The position numbers and the translations under genes were made by a program. From positions 310,001-374,000 of the forward strand of contig NZ_QEQF01000001.1 of NCBI RefSeq assembly GCF_003253115.1: 64,000 bases of DNA, written 5' to 3'. Within the stretch, counting starts at the first letter, position 1. Every line of letters starts with the position of its first letter. Source of the DNA: Haemophilus_A paraphrohaemolyticus_A (lineage in GTDB: Bacteria; Pseudomonadota; Gammaproteobacteria; Enterobacterales; Pasteurellaceae). Shown one piece after another: positions 9,253-18,899 of the stretch. The notes under the pieces are model-generated. The model made no database searches, was not told the origin of the DNA, and worked only from the letters and a program-made list of their open reading frames with translations.

Positions 9253-12066
9253 ATGCAATATCAATACGAAAACTTTGATGATTGGCTCGCCTCCAGCCCT
9301 TTCGGTGGCTCAAACCAGGCTTACGTAGAAGAAATTTACGAACAATATTTAGATGATCCGCACTCCATTGATGCGTCTTGGAAAGCCATTTTTGATTCCT
9401 TTCCTTCAACCACAATGGTTGAACAACCCCATTCTCAAGTGCGTGATTATTTCCGCAAACTTGCCCGTGAAAACATTCCAGAAGCCGTAACTGTCGTCGA
9501 TCCAGAAGCAAGCACCAAACAAGTGCGCCTGTTGCAATGGATTAACGCATACCGGTTCCGTGGTTACACACAAGCAAACCTTGATCCACTCAACTATTAC
9601 CGTTGGAAAACCTCAAATGTACCTGAGCTTGATTACCATCACCACGGCTTTAGTGAGACAGATTTAAATGAAACCATGACGGTCGGCAAATACGTGTTTG
9701 GTAAAGATACAATGAAATTTGCCGATCTTGTAACAGCACTAAAAGAAACCTACCTAGGTACTATCGGGCTTGAGTTTATGCACGTGCAAGATATGACACA
9801 ACGCAATTGGCTACAAGCGAAGATGGAAAGTGTGCTCAATAAACCACTTTTCTCAAAAGAAGAGAAAGTCAATTTACTCTCAGAATTAACTGCTGCCGAT
9901 GGCTTGGAACGCTATATCGGGGCAAAATTCCCAGGGGCAAAACGCTTCTCGCTTGAAGGTTCTGATGCCTTCATTCCAATGATGAAAGAGATTATCCGCC
10001 ATGCTAGCCGTCAAGGCGTAAATGATGTGGTGATGGGAATGGCACACCGTGGACGCTTGAATATGTTGGTCAATGTGCTCGGTAAAAAACCTGGTGAACT
10101 CTTTGATGAATTTGCGGGCAAACACGCAGACGATAACCGCACGGGCGATGTAAAATATCACCAAGGTTTCTCTTCCGATTTTGCTGTAGATGATAAAAAT
10201 GTTCACTTAACCCTTGCGTTCAACCCTTCTCACTTAGAAATCGTAAACCCTGTCGTTGTAGGTGCTGTACGTGCTCGTCAAGAACGGGCGGGCGATAAAA
10301 CAGGCGACCACGTGTTAGCGGTTACCGTACACGGTGACTCTGCGGTAACAGGTCAAGGCGTAATGCAAGAAACCTTAAATATGGCAAACGCTCGTGGGTA
10401 TACCGTAGGTGGCACAATTCGCATTGTGATCAACAACCAAATCGGCTTTACCACGTCAAATCCGAACGACACTCGCTCAACAGAGTTCTGTACCGATATT
10501 GCCAAAATGATCCAAGCACCGATTATTCACGTAAACGGCGATGATCCAGAAGCGGTCGCTTTTGCAGCACGAATGGCAGTCGAATATCGCACTCTCTTTA
10601 AACGAGATATTTTCATTGATTTAATCTCTTATCGTCGCCACGGTCATAACGAGGCAGATGAACCATTAGCAACGCAACCGATGATGTATAGCATCATCAA
10701 AAAACACCCAACACCGCGTAAAGTGTATGAAGATCGCTTAGTCTCTGAAGGCGTGATCAATCAAGATGAAGCTATTGCGATGATGAACAATTACCGCGAC
10801 GCGTTAGACCAAGGCGAATGCGTTGTGCCAGAATGGCGTGAGATGGATATGGCAGCAGTGGATTGGTTGCAATATCTCAACTACGATTGGACAGCCCCTT
10901 ACGAAAACCAATTCCCGCAAGATCGTTTCCTAACCCTTGCAAAACGTGTGGCAGAATACCCTGAAAATGTCAAAGCCCACTCTCGAGTTGAAAAAATCTA
11001 CAACGATCGTAAAGAGATGGCTGCTGGTAACAAACCATTTGATTGGGGGATGGCAGAAACCATGGCGTACGCCACTTTATTAGATGAAGGCACGCACGTG
11101 CGTATCTCTGGTGAAGATGCGGGTCGTGGTACCTTCTTCCACCGCCACGCAGTTGTTCACAACCAAAACGATGGTACAGGCTTTGTGCCTCTTACACACT
11201 TACACGCCAACCAAGGGCGTTTCCAAGTGTGGGACTCAGTACTTTCTGAAGAAGCAGTGCTTGCATTTGAATATGGTTTTGCAACCACAGACCCGAAAAC
11301 TTTAACCATTTGGGAAGCCCAATTTGGTGACTTCGCCAACGGCGCACAAATTGTAATCGACCAATTTATCAGCTCGGGCGAACAAAAATGGGGCAGAATG
11401 TGTGGTTTAGTGATGTTGCTTCCGCACGGCTATGAAGGACAAGGCCCTGAGCACTCTTCAGCTCGTGTTGAACGTTACTTACAACTTTGTGCGGAACAGA
11501 ACATCCAAGTGTGCATTCCAAGTACACCAGCACAGGTTTATCATATGCTTCGCCGTCAAGCGATCCGCAAAATGCGTCGCCCATTGGTTGCCATTACACC
11601 AAAATCATTGCTCCGTCATCCACTTGCGATTTCTTCATTAGAAGAACTCACAGAAGGTACATTCCAAAATGCGATTGGTGAAATTGATGCAATCGAACCA
11701 AGCCAAGTGAAACGTGTGGTAATGTGTTCAGGCAAAGTATTCTACGATTTAATTGAAGAGCGTCGCAAAAAAGCACAAACTGATGTGGCAATTATACGTA
11801 TCGAGCAGCTTTACCCATTCCCTTACGAAGAAGTGGCAAAAATCCTTGAGTCTTATGCGCACGTAACTGATTTCGTATGGTGCCAAGAAGAGCCTCAAAA
11901 CCAAGGTGCTTGGTATTGCAGCAAACATAATTTTGAATATGTTATTCCAGAAGGCGCAAAACTTTCTTACGCAGGCAGACCAGCATCTGCCGCACCAGCG
12001 GTAGGCTACGCCTCATTACATAACAAACAACAACGTGAATTGATTGAACAAGCCTTAACACTTTAA
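9253..12066 (+). CDS. sucA: 2-oxoglutarate dehydrogenase E1 component
   Basis: Thiamine-diphosphate-dependent decarboxylase of the TCA cycle, 937 residues (E. coli 933). The N-terminal E1 signature runs FDDWLASSPFGGSNQAYVEE. Recognisable are MGMAHRGRLNMLVNVLGKKP, the cofactor region HGDSAVTGQGVMQETLNM, and RRHGHNEADEP. It hands a succinyl group to the lipoyl arm of SucB, encoded 30 bases downstream in the same operon. The third subunit (lpd) and sucCD are not in this window, a common arrangement in Pasteurellaceae, where the cycle is often incomplete. Confidence 0.97.
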   Translation: MQYQYENFDDWLASSPFGGSNQAYVEEIYEQYLDDPHSIDASWKAIFDSFPSTTMVEQPHSQVRDYFRKLARENIPEAVTVVDPEASTKQVRLLQWINAYRFRGYTQANLDPLNYYRWKTSNVPELDYHHHGFSETDLNETMTVGKYVFGKDTMKFADLVTALKETYLGTIGLEFMHVQDMTQRNWLQAKMESVLNKPLFSKEEKVNLLSELTAADGLERYIGAKFPGAKRFSLEGSDAFIPMMKEIIRHASRQGVNDVVMGMAHRGRLNMLVNVLGKKPGELFDEFAGKHADDNRTGDVKYHQGFSSDFAVDDKNVHLTLAFNPSHLEIVNPVVVGAVRARQERAGDKTGDHVLAVTVHGDSAVTGQGVMQETLNMANARGYTVGGTIRIVINNQIGFTTSNPNDTRSTEFCTDIAKMIQAPIIHVNGDDPEAVAFAARMAVEYRTLFKRDIFIDLISYRRHGHNEADEPLATQPMMYSIIKKHPTPRKVYEDRLVSEGVINQDEAIAMMNNYRDALDQGECVVPEWREMDMAAVDWLQYLNYDWTAPYENQFPQDRFLTLAKRVAEYPENVKAHSRVEKIYNDRKEMAAGNKPFDWGMAETMAYATLLDEGTHVRISGEDAGRGTFFHRHAVVHNQNDGTGFVPLTHLHANQGRFQVWDSVLSEEAVLAFEYGFATTDPKTLTIWEAQFGDFANGAQIVIDQFISSGEQKWGRMCGLVMLLPHGYEGQGPEHSSARVERYLQLCAEQNIQVCIPSTPAQVYHMLRRQAIRKMRRPLVAITPKSLLRHPLAISSLEELTEGTFQNAIGEIDAIEPSQVKRVVMCSGKVFYDLIEERRKKAQTDVAIIRIEQLYPFPYEEVAKILESYAHVTDFVWCQEEPQNQGAWYCSKHNFEYVIPEGAKLSYAGRPASAAPAVGYASLHNKQQRELIEQALTL

Positions 12067-12096
12067 TTTAAGCTTGAGATAAAAAAGGAACCTGAT

Positions 12097-13326
12097 ATGA
12101 CAACTGAAATTCTCACTCCCGTTCTCCCCGAATCAGTTGCAGATGCAACTGTCGCAACTTGGCATAAACAAGCGGGCGACCGAGTAACCCGTGATGAAGT
12201 CTTAGTCGAAATCGAAACCGACAAAGTCGTTCTTGAAGTGCCTGCACCTGTAGACGGCGTGCTTGCGGAAATCACTCAAGCAACAGGCGCAACCGTGGTG
12301 TCTTCTCAACTTTTAGGCAAAATCAACACCGCACAAGCGGGCGATTTTATCCAAAATGTTGCAAATAACGATGTTGAACCAACCCCGGCTGATCGCCAAA
12401 AATCAGCCATTGAGAACGACCATTCAGATGCAGATTCTCAAGGCCCTGCCATCCGTCGTTTACTAGCAGAACATGGCATTGAAGCGAACCAAGTGCAAGG
12501 CTCGGGCGTGGGCGGTCGTTTAACTCGTGAAGACATCAACGCTTACCTTGCCAAACGTGAAGCTCAACAAGCCAAAGCAAATATTGCTACCGAACAAAAC
12601 ACCGTGAGTACTGTCGCTTATTCTGCACGTAGCGAAAAACGTGTGCCGATGACTCGCTTACGTAAACGTATCGCAGAACGCTTACTTGAAGCGAAAAACA
12701 GCACTGCAATGCTCACCACCTTCAACGAAGTAGATATGCAACCGATTATGAATTTACGCAAACAATACGGCGATAAATTTGAAAAACAACACGGCGTGCG
12801 TTTAGGCTTTATGTCGTTCTACATCAAGGCGGTAGTAGAAGCATTAAAACGCTACCCAGAAATCAACGCCTCTATTGATGGTGATGATGTGGTTTACCAC
12901 AACTACTTCGATATCAGCATTGCGGTTTCAACCCCGCGCGGTTTAGTGACACCAGTACTGCGCAATTGCGACAAACTCTCAATGGCAGACATTGAAAAAA
13001 CCATCAAAGAGTTAGCGGTAAAAGGTCGTGATGGTAAATTAACCGTAGAAGACCTCACAGGCGGCAACTTCACCATCACCAACGGTGGTGTGTTTGGCTC
13101 ATTGATGTCTACCCCAATCATCAACCCACCACAAAGTGCAATTTTGGGTATGCACGCCATCAAAGACCGCCCAGTAGCTGTTGATGGTCAAGTCGTTATC
13201 CGCCCAATGATGTACTTAGCCCTTTCTTACGACCACCGTTTAATCGATGGCAAGGAGTCTGTAGGGTTCTTGGTTACCGTGAAAGATTTATTAGAAGATC
13301 CAACACGTTTGTTGTTAGAAATCTAA
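12097..13326 (+). CDS. sucB: Dihydrolipoyl succinyltransferase (2-oxoglutarate dehydrogenase E2)
   Basis: Core of the 2-oxoglutarate dehydrogenase complex, 409 residues (E. coli 405). One lipoyl domain carries the modified Lys43 in EIETDKVVLEV. A peripheral-subunit-binding domain follows (about 112-150, GPAIRRLLAEHGIEANQVQG). The C-terminal acyltransferase domain has the catalytic His in YDHRLIDGKE. An AAGGAA site precedes the ATG. It is the second gene of sucAB and is closed by a clear terminator. Confidence 0.97.
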   Translation: MTTEILTPVLPESVADATVATWHKQAGDRVTRDEVLVEIETDKVVLEVPAPVDGVLAEITQATGATVVSSQLLGKINTAQAGDFIQNVANNDVEPTPADRQKSAIENDHSDADSQGPAIRRLLAEHGIEANQVQGSGVGGRLTREDINAYLAKREAQQAKANIATEQNTVSTVAYSARSEKRVPMTRLRKRIAERLLEAKNSTAMLTTFNEVDMQPIMNLRKQYGDKFEKQHGVRLGFMSFYIKAVVEALKRYPEINASIDGDDVVYHNYFDISIAVSTPRGLVTPVLRNCDKLSMADIEKTIKELAVKGRDGKLTVEDLTGGNFTITNGGVFGSLMSTPIINPPQSAILGMHAIKDRPVAVDGQVVIRPMMYLALSYDHRLIDGKESVGFLVTVKDLLEDPTRLLLEI

Positions 13327-13346
13327 CAGAATAAATTGAAAGGAAG

Positions 13347-13376
13347 TAGGGCGAATGAAAGTTCGCCCTATTTTTT
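13347..13376 (+). terminator. Terminator of sucAB
   Basis: A 9-bp stem TAGGGCGAA / TTCGCCCTA with a 6-base loop and six Ts directly after, 21 bases past the sucB stop. Confidence 0.9.
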
Positions 13377-13463
13377 ACAAAATGAAGACCGATTTTAACC
13401 GCTTGTTTTAGCAAAATCGCTAAAGGATATTTTTAGATAACGCTTCACACAGCAAATTACCAA

Positions 13464-13492
13464 TTCAAAAACCTACGTTTTTACGGTAAAAT
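13464..13492 (+). promoter_or_regulatory. Possible sigma-70 promoter of leuS
   Basis: TTCAAA and TAAAAT separated by 17 bases, ending 40 bases before the leuS ATG. Four of six and five of six matches to consensus. Confidence 0.45.
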
Positions 13493-13532
13493 CACGGCAA
13501 TTTTTTGTAATTTCAAGTAAAGGTTAAAGTTT

Positions 13533-16118
13533 ATGCAACAGCAATACAATCCAAGTGAAATTGAACCAAAGGTTCAGCAATATTGGACAGAAAATAAAGT
13601 TTTCAAAGCAATCAAAGACGAATCCAAAGAGAAATATTACTGTCTTTCCATGTTCCCGTATCCGTCAGGTCGCCTGCATATGGGACACGTGCGTAACTAC
13701 ACTATCGGTGATGTAGTTTCACGCTATCAACGTATGTTAGGTAAAAACGTGTTGCAACCTTTTGGTTGGGATGCGTTCGGTTTACCGGCTGAAGGGGCAG
13801 CGATCAAAAATAAAACAGCACCGGCAAAATGGACTTACGAAAACATCGCCTATATGAAGAAACAACTTCAACTTTTAGGCTTTGGTTTCGACTGGGATCG
13901 CGAAATTGCCACATGTAAACCAGACTACTACAAATGGGAACAATGGTTCTTCACCGAGCTTTACAAAAAAGGCTTAGTGTATAAAAAAACCTCAACAGTA
14001 AACTGGTGCCCGAACGATAAAACCGTATTGGCGAATGAACAAGTTCACGAAGGTTGCTGCTGGCGTTGTGATACACCTGTGGAGCAAAAAGAGATTCCAC
14101 AATGGTTTATTAAAATCACCGATTACGCAGAGCAATTATTAGGCGGTTTGGATAATCTCCCACAATGGCCTGATATGGTAAAAACGATGCAACGCAACTG
14201 GATTGGTCGCTCTGAGGGGGTAGAGATCACCTTTGATGTGGCTGATACCAGCGAAAAAGTAGCGGTTTATACTACCCGCCCTGATACGTTCTATGGCGTA
14301 AGCTATTTAGGGATTGCCGCAGCACACCCATTAGCTACTCTTGCTGCAGAAAATAATCCTGAACTCGCTACTTTCATTCAAGAAGCAAAAAATGCCAAGG
14401 TGGCAGAAGCTGATTTAGCGACTATGGAGAAAAAAGGGATGGCAACAGGCTTGTTCGCCATTCATCCACTCACAGGTGAAAAATTACCAATTTGGGTCGC
14501 AAACTTCGTGTTAATGCATTACGGTACAGGTGCGGTGATGGCTGTGCCTGCGCATGATCAACGCGACTACGAATTTGCCAATAAATATGGTTTGCAAATC
14601 AAACAAGTAATTGCACCGCTTGCAGGTCAAGAAATTGATTTAGCGAAAGAAGCCTTCACTGAACATGGCTCATTAATCAACTCTGCAGAATTTGACGGCA
14701 GAGATTTCGACGGTGCATTCAACGGTATCGCAGATAAACTCGAACAATTAGGCGTGGGTAAACGTCAAGTGAATTATCGCTTGCGTGACTGGGGCGTTTC
14801 TCGCCAACGTTATTGGGGCGCACCAATTCCAATGCTGACATTAGAAAATGGCGATGTAGTGCCTGCACCAATGGAAGATTTACCGATTATTCTGCCTGAA
14901 GATGTAGTAATGGACGGTGTGAAAAGCCCAATAAAGGCGGATCCAAACTGGGCGAAAACCACCTTTAATGGTACACCAGCATTAAAAGAAACGGATACCT
15001 TCGACACCTTTATGGAATCTTCTTGGTATTACGCGCGCTATACGTCACCAAAATTTGCCGAAGCAATGCTTGACAAAGACGAAGCGAATTACTGGTTACC
15101 AGTGGATCAATATATTGGTGGTATCGAACACGCTACCATGCACTTGTTGTACTTCCGCTTCTTTCACAAACTCTTGCGTGATGCAGGTTTTGTAACCAGC
15201 GATGAACCAGCCACCAAATTATTGTGCCAAGGTATGGTGCTTGCGGATGCGTTTTACTACACCAGCCCAACCAACGAGCGTATTTGGGTGAGTCCAACAC
15301 AAGTGACCCTTGAGCGTGATGAGAAAGGTCGTATCATTAAAGCGACCGATCCTGAAGGTCGCGAACTGGTTCACACTGGAATGACAAAAATGTCGAAATC
15401 GAAAAACAACGGTATCGACCCACAAGAAATGGTGGAAAAATACGGTGCGGATACGGTTCGTCTATTTATGATGTTCGCTTCTCCAGCAGAGATGACTTTA
15501 GAATGGCAAGAATCAGGCGTGGAAGGAGCAAAACGCTTCTTAGGTCGTGTGTGGAATTTGGTCTATCAATACCAACAAAATCCAGCAAAAACAGCGTTAG
15601 ATGTGACCGCACTTTCTGCAGATCAAAAAGCCCTTCGCCGTGAAGTGCACAAAACCATCGCGAAAGTGAGCGATGATATTGGTCGCCGTCAAACCTTCAA
15701 CACCGCAATTGCGGCGATTATGGAGTTGATGAATAAACTCACCAAAGCGCCGCTTGAAAGCGAACAAGATCGTGCTGTAATGGCAGAAGCATTAAGTGCT
15801 GTAGTGCGTATGCTTTACCCAATCACACCTCATATCTGCTTTGAATTGTGGCAAACTTTGGGCTACGAAACTGCTATCGATACTGCAGAATGGGTGAAAG
15901 CCGATGAATCTGCAATGGTGGAAGATGAAAAACTAATCGTGGTGCAAGTGAATGGTAAAGTGCGTGGTAAAGTTACCGTTGCAGCAGATGCAGATGAAGA
16001 AAACGTGAAAACCATCGCCTTTGCTGATGAAAACGTGAAGAAATTTACCGATGGTCAACAAATCGTCAAAGTGATTTATGTAGCGGGTAAATTGTTGAAT
16101 GTGGTGGTAAAACCATAA
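13533..16118 (+). CDS. leuS: Leucyl-tRNA synthetase
   Basis: Class I aminoacyl-tRNA synthetase charging tRNA-Leu, 861 residues (E. coli 860). The ATP-binding HIGH motif appears as HMGH within PSGRLHMGHVRNY (about 46-58) and the KMSKS loop as TKMSKSKNNG (about residue 619). The CP1 editing domain lies between them, and a zinc-finger-like CPNDKTVL/CCWRC segment is present. An AAAGG ribosome site precedes the ATG. First gene of leuS-lptE-holA, the same order as E. coli, although a palindromic element separates leuS from lptE. Confidence 0.98.
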   Translation: MQQQYNPSEIEPKVQQYWTENKVFKAIKDESKEKYYCLSMFPYPSGRLHMGHVRNYTIGDVVSRYQRMLGKNVLQPFGWDAFGLPAEGAAIKNKTAPAKWTYENIAYMKKQLQLLGFGFDWDREIATCKPDYYKWEQWFFTELYKKGLVYKKTSTVNWCPNDKTVLANEQVHEGCCWRCDTPVEQKEIPQWFIKITDYAEQLLGGLDNLPQWPDMVKTMQRNWIGRSEGVEITFDVADTSEKVAVYTTRPDTFYGVSYLGIAAAHPLATLAAENNPELATFIQEAKNAKVAEADLATMEKKGMATGLFAIHPLTGEKLPIWVANFVLMHYGTGAVMAVPAHDQRDYEFANKYGLQIKQVIAPLAGQEIDLAKEAFTEHGSLINSAEFDGRDFDGAFNGIADKLEQLGVGKRQVNYRLRDWGVSRQRYWGAPIPMLTLENGDVVPAPMEDLPIILPEDVVMDGVKSPIKADPNWAKTTFNGTPALKETDTFDTFMESSWYYARYTSPKFAEAMLDKDEANYWLPVDQYIGGIEHATMHLLYFRFFHKLLRDAGFVTSDEPATKLLCQGMVLADAFYYTSPTNERIWVSPTQVTLERDEKGRIIKATDPEGRELVHTGMTKMSKSKNNGIDPQEMVEKYGADTVRLFMMFASPAEMTLEWQESGVEGAKRFLGRVWNLVYQYQQNPAKTALDVTALSADQKALRREVHKTIAKVSDDIGRRQTFNTAIAAIMELMNKLTKAPLESEQDRAVMAEALSAVVRMLYPITPHICFELWQTLGYETAIDTAEWVKADESAMVEDEKLIVVQVNGKVRGKVTVAADADEENVKTIAFADENVKKFTDGQQIVKVIYVAGKLLNVVVKP

Positions 16119-16120
16119 TC

Positions 16121-16197
16121 CGTAGGGGGTGTGGGTTGAAAACCCACGCACCATTTTTTACGCGTGCGTGAAACGTTTACATTTCCCCCCCCCTACA
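16121..16197. repeat. Intergenic palindromic element (leuS-lptE), also a likely terminator
   Basis: The element begins CGTAGGGGG and ends CCCCTACA, giving GTAGGGG/CCCCTAC inverted ends. Inside is the hairpin GTGGGTT-GAA-AACCCAC (16131-16147), part of a longer imperfect stem (16128-16152) followed by six Ts at 16154-16159, which should terminate leuS transcripts. It belongs to the same family as the elements near 16721, 34990, 56027 and 60441. Confidence 0.7.
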
Positions 16198-16212
16198 ATA
16201 AAGGTACTTTTT

Positions 16213-16719
16213 ATGATTAAATCAATCAAAACCTTACTGCTTGTGGCAACGGTTACAACGCTTTCCGCTTGCGGTTGGCATTTCAAAAACAACGATGTTC
16301 TTCCTCAAGAACTTCGCACATTAACCTTTGAAAGTGCTGATGAACATAGCGATATTTCACGCACACTCCGCCAACAGCTTCAATTAAATGATGTTACTTT
16401 GGTAAAAGGGCAAGAGAATATTGCCAAATTACGTTTAGTCAATGCTTCAACCAGTAGTAAAGTGGTTTCGGTATTTAAACAAGCACGTGAGGCAGAAAAA
16501 TTATTAAGCTTGACCGTACAAGCGATTGTTGATGTGCCAAATAAAGGTGCTTATCCTTTAGAAGTGTCAGTGCATCGCACCTTCTTTGATGACTCTCGTG
16601 CGGCATTGGCAAAATCTGCCGAACAAGAAATGATTATGCGAGATATGTACCAACAAGCTTCTCGCCAATTGATTATCAAAATGGCAGGACTGAATAAAGA
16701 GATTAATCAACCCAAATAA
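16213..16719 (+). CDS. lptE: LPS-assembly lipoprotein LptE
   Basis: Outer-membrane lipoprotein that plugs the LptD translocon and helps place lipopolysaccharide on the cell surface. From ATG 16213 it is 168 residues, with signal MIKSIKTLLLVATVTTLSAC and lipobox LSAC-G. The mature part starts GWHFKNNDVLPQELRT, the typical LptE opening. A longer frame from 16129 reads through the palindromic element and is rejected. Position between leuS and holA matches E. coli. Confidence 0.92.
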   Translation: MIKSIKTLLLVATVTTLSACGWHFKNNDVLPQELRTLTFESADEHSDISRTLRQQLQLNDVTLVKGQENIAKLRLVNASTSSKVVSVFKQAREAEKLLSLTVQAIVDVPNKGAYPLEVSVHRTFFDDSRAALAKSAEQEMIMRDMYQQASRQLIIKMAGLNKEINQPK

Positions 16720-16720
16720 T

Positions 16721-16765
16721 AGCAACGGCGTTGCTCATATGTAGGGGCGAATTACATTCGCCCTG
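16721..16765. repeat. Intergenic palindromic element (lptE-holA)
   Basis: AGCAAC-ggc-GTTGCT followed by TGTAGGGGCGAATTACATTCGCCCT, a short hairpin. About 40 of 45 bases match the copy at 34990-35033. It begins just after the lptE stop and ends 25 bases before holA. Confidence 0.75.
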
Positions 16766-16790
16766 TTTATCTCTGCTTTAAAATAATGCT

Positions 16791-17813
16791 ATGCTAAAAC
16801 TTTTCCCAGAAGCACTTTCTCAACAACTCTCGAAAAACCTCTCTCCATTCTATCTGCTTACAGGTAGCGATTTGCTCCTGCTTAATGAAAGTAAAGATCT
16901 CATTGTTCATATCGCTCGCACGCAAGGTTTTGATGAAAAAACTGACATCACCGTGGGCAATGACACCAAATGGGATGAGATTTTTGAGATGGCTCAATCA
17001 ATGGGGCTGTTTTTTAATCGTCAAATCATCATCCTCAACTTGCCTGAAAATCTGACTGCTGTGATTGCTAAACAGCTAGAAACCCTTAGCCAGCTTGCTC
17101 ATAGTGATTTATTACTGATTTTCAGCTTACCTAAATTTAGTAAAGCGGTCGAAAAACAGACGTGGTTTACCAAAATTGAGTCGCAATTAGTGCAAGTAAA
17201 TTGTCAAACCCCAGAAATGAGTAAACTCCCCAATTGGTTGGCTACGCGTGCGAAAACGATGGATTTACAGATTGAATCTGAAGCAGCACAACTTCTTTGC
17301 TATAGCTATGAAGGCAATTTGCTTGCCCTTAAACAGATTCTTCAACTGCTCCAACTGCGTTTTACCGACGGAAAAATTACGCTAAACCGAGCTAAAGAAG
17401 TAGTAGAACTTTCTGCTCAATTTACCCCATTCCAATGGGTTGATGCTTTACTTGAAGGTAAAACAAGCCGTGCGGTTCACATTCTACAACATCTACAAAA
17501 TGAAGAAGTGCAGCCTGTCGTATTGTTACGTATTATTCAAAAAGAGCTGTTTACCCTGTTAGAAATTACCCGTTCGCCAACGCCTGTGCTTCCTAATCAA
17601 GCATTATTTACCGGTAATCTACGCACTGAATTTGACCGCTTGAAAATCTGGCAAAACCGCCGAGCTTTTTATATTCAAGCCTGCCAGCGTTTTACCTATG
17701 AAAAATTATATAGATTGATTCAAGACTTAGCCCAGCTTGAAAAAGCAGTGAAGCAAGAATTTAGTGATGATGTGTGGATAGAGCTAGAAAGGTTTTCGTT
17801 GGGGTTTAAGTAA
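16791..17813 (+). CDS. holA: DNA polymerase III delta subunit HolA
   Basis: Clamp-loader subunit that opens the beta sliding clamp, 340 residues (E. coli 343). The N-terminal segment LSPFYLLTGSDLLLLNESKDL matches the beta-binding domain of HolA (LNAYLLLGNDPLLLQES-like), followed by AAA+-like and collar domains. No Walker A motif is expected or seen. The start is ATG 16791 after the repeat element. Last gene of the leuS-lptE-holA cluster; in E. coli nadD would follow, but here a terminator and an unrelated minus-strand operon do. Confidence 0.92.
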   Translation: MLKLFPEALSQQLSKNLSPFYLLTGSDLLLLNESKDLIVHIARTQGFDEKTDITVGNDTKWDEIFEMAQSMGLFFNRQIIILNLPENLTAVIAKQLETLSQLAHSDLLLIFSLPKFSKAVEKQTWFTKIESQLVQVNCQTPEMSKLPNWLATRAKTMDLQIESEAAQLLCYSYEGNLLALKQILQLLQLRFTDGKITLNRAKEVVELSAQFTPFQWVDALLEGKTSRAVHILQHLQNEEVQPVVLLRIIQKELFTLLEITRSPTPVLPNQALFTGNLRTEFDRLKIWQNRRAFYIQACQRFTYEKLYRLIQDLAQLEKAVKQEFSDDVWIELERFSLGFK

Positions 17814-17823
17814 TCAAATTATC

Positions 17824-17855
17824 AGGCATATAGAAAACTCTATATGCCTATTTTC
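17824..17855 (+). terminator. Terminator of the leuS-lptE-holA cluster
   Basis: A 10-bp stem AGGCATATAG / CTATATGCCT with a 6-base loop, then ATTTTC. It lies between convergent holA and afuC. Confidence 0.7.
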
Positions 17856-18898
17856 TAGGTTATGCCTAACAAAAACATCCCCTCTCGCTGAAAAATCAAA
17901 CCGTATTGCTTAATATTTTCATCATACTCTGCAATACCTGCATAAACCGTAAGCGGTTGATTTTGCCAGAGAATTTGTAACTCCCAATAGCTTCCCATAT
18001 AAACGGCATTATGCACTTCACCAATGTGTTCCGAACTTGCAAGATTTTGTGATAATTTCACCGCTTCTGGGCGGATGCCAAGTGTGTAGTGTCCATCCGC
18101 TTGCGGGAATTGCTCTTCATCAACAACTAAAAGATGTTTGCCGATTTTCAGCTGATTTCCCTGTTTTTCTGCAGGCAATAAATTCACTTCGCCCATAAAT
18201 TTTGCCATAAACGCATTTTGGGGTTGGCGATAAAGCGTTTGTGGTACTCCTTGCTGGACGATCTCGCCTTTGTTCATCACAATCACCTCATCCGAAACTG
18301 CAAAAGCTTCCGCTTGATCGTGCGTCACATAAAGGGCGGTGATGTTCAGTTTTTGCTGAAGATGACGAATATTCTCTCGCATTACTCGACGAAGATTGGC
18401 ATCCAGATTACTCAAAGGCTCATCAAAAAGTAGCACTTTCGGTTTTAAAATCAATGAGCGCGCCAAGGCAACACGTTGTTGTTGCCCACCCGAAAGTTGG
18501 TCGATCATTCGTTCTCCCAAGCCTGATAATTCCACTAAGGCGAGCACTTCGGCGACTCTCATCTCCCGTTCTCCTTTTCTAACGCCTTGCATTTTCAGGC
18601 TATAGCCCACGTTTTCCGCGACGGTTAAATGCGGAAATAAGGCGTAAGATTGGAACACGATGCCGATATCACGATCTTGTGGTGTAGCTTGAGTAATGTC
18701 ACAATCTTCCAAGAAAATTTGACCGCTTGTGGGCAAATCTAAGCCTGCGATTAGGCGAAGAATGGTGGTTTTGCCACAACCTGATGGACCAAGCAAAGTC
18801 GTCATTGAGCCTTGTTTTAAATGTAAATTAAAGTCTTTGATGACTTCGGTATTACCGAACGATTTATGGATATTTTCTAATCTCAAATAGCCTTGCAT
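17855..18898 (-). CDS. afuC: ABC transporter ATP-binding protein (AfuC/FbpC-like)
   Basis: A 347-residue ATPase of the ferric/sugar-phosphate/spermidine importer class. Walker A is GPSGCGKT, signature LSGGQQQR, Walker B VLLFDEP, with a C-terminal TOBE-like regulatory region. It begins one base after the stop of the permease gene, so the two are translationally coupled. It energises AfuB. Annotated relatives are called iron(III) transport ATPases, but see the binding protein for doubt about iron as substrate. Confidence 0.88.
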   Translation of the reverse strand: MQGYLRLENIHKSFGNTEVIKDFNLHLKQGSMTTLLGPSGCGKTTILRLIAGLDLPTSGQIFLEDCDITQATPQDRDIGIVFQSYALFPHLTVAENVGYSLKMQGVRKGEREMRVAEVLALVELSGLGERMIDQLSGGQQQRVALARSLILKPKVLLFDEPLSNLDANLRRVMRENIRHLQQKLNITALYVTHDQAEAFAVSDEVIVMNKGEIVQQGVPQTLYRQPQNAFMAKFMGEVNLLPAEKQGNQLKIGKHLLVVDEEQFPQADGHYTLGIRPEAVKLSQNLASSEHIGEVHNAVYMGSYWELQILWQNQPLTVYAGIAEYDENIKQYGLIFQREGMFLLGIT

Positions 18899-18899
18899 T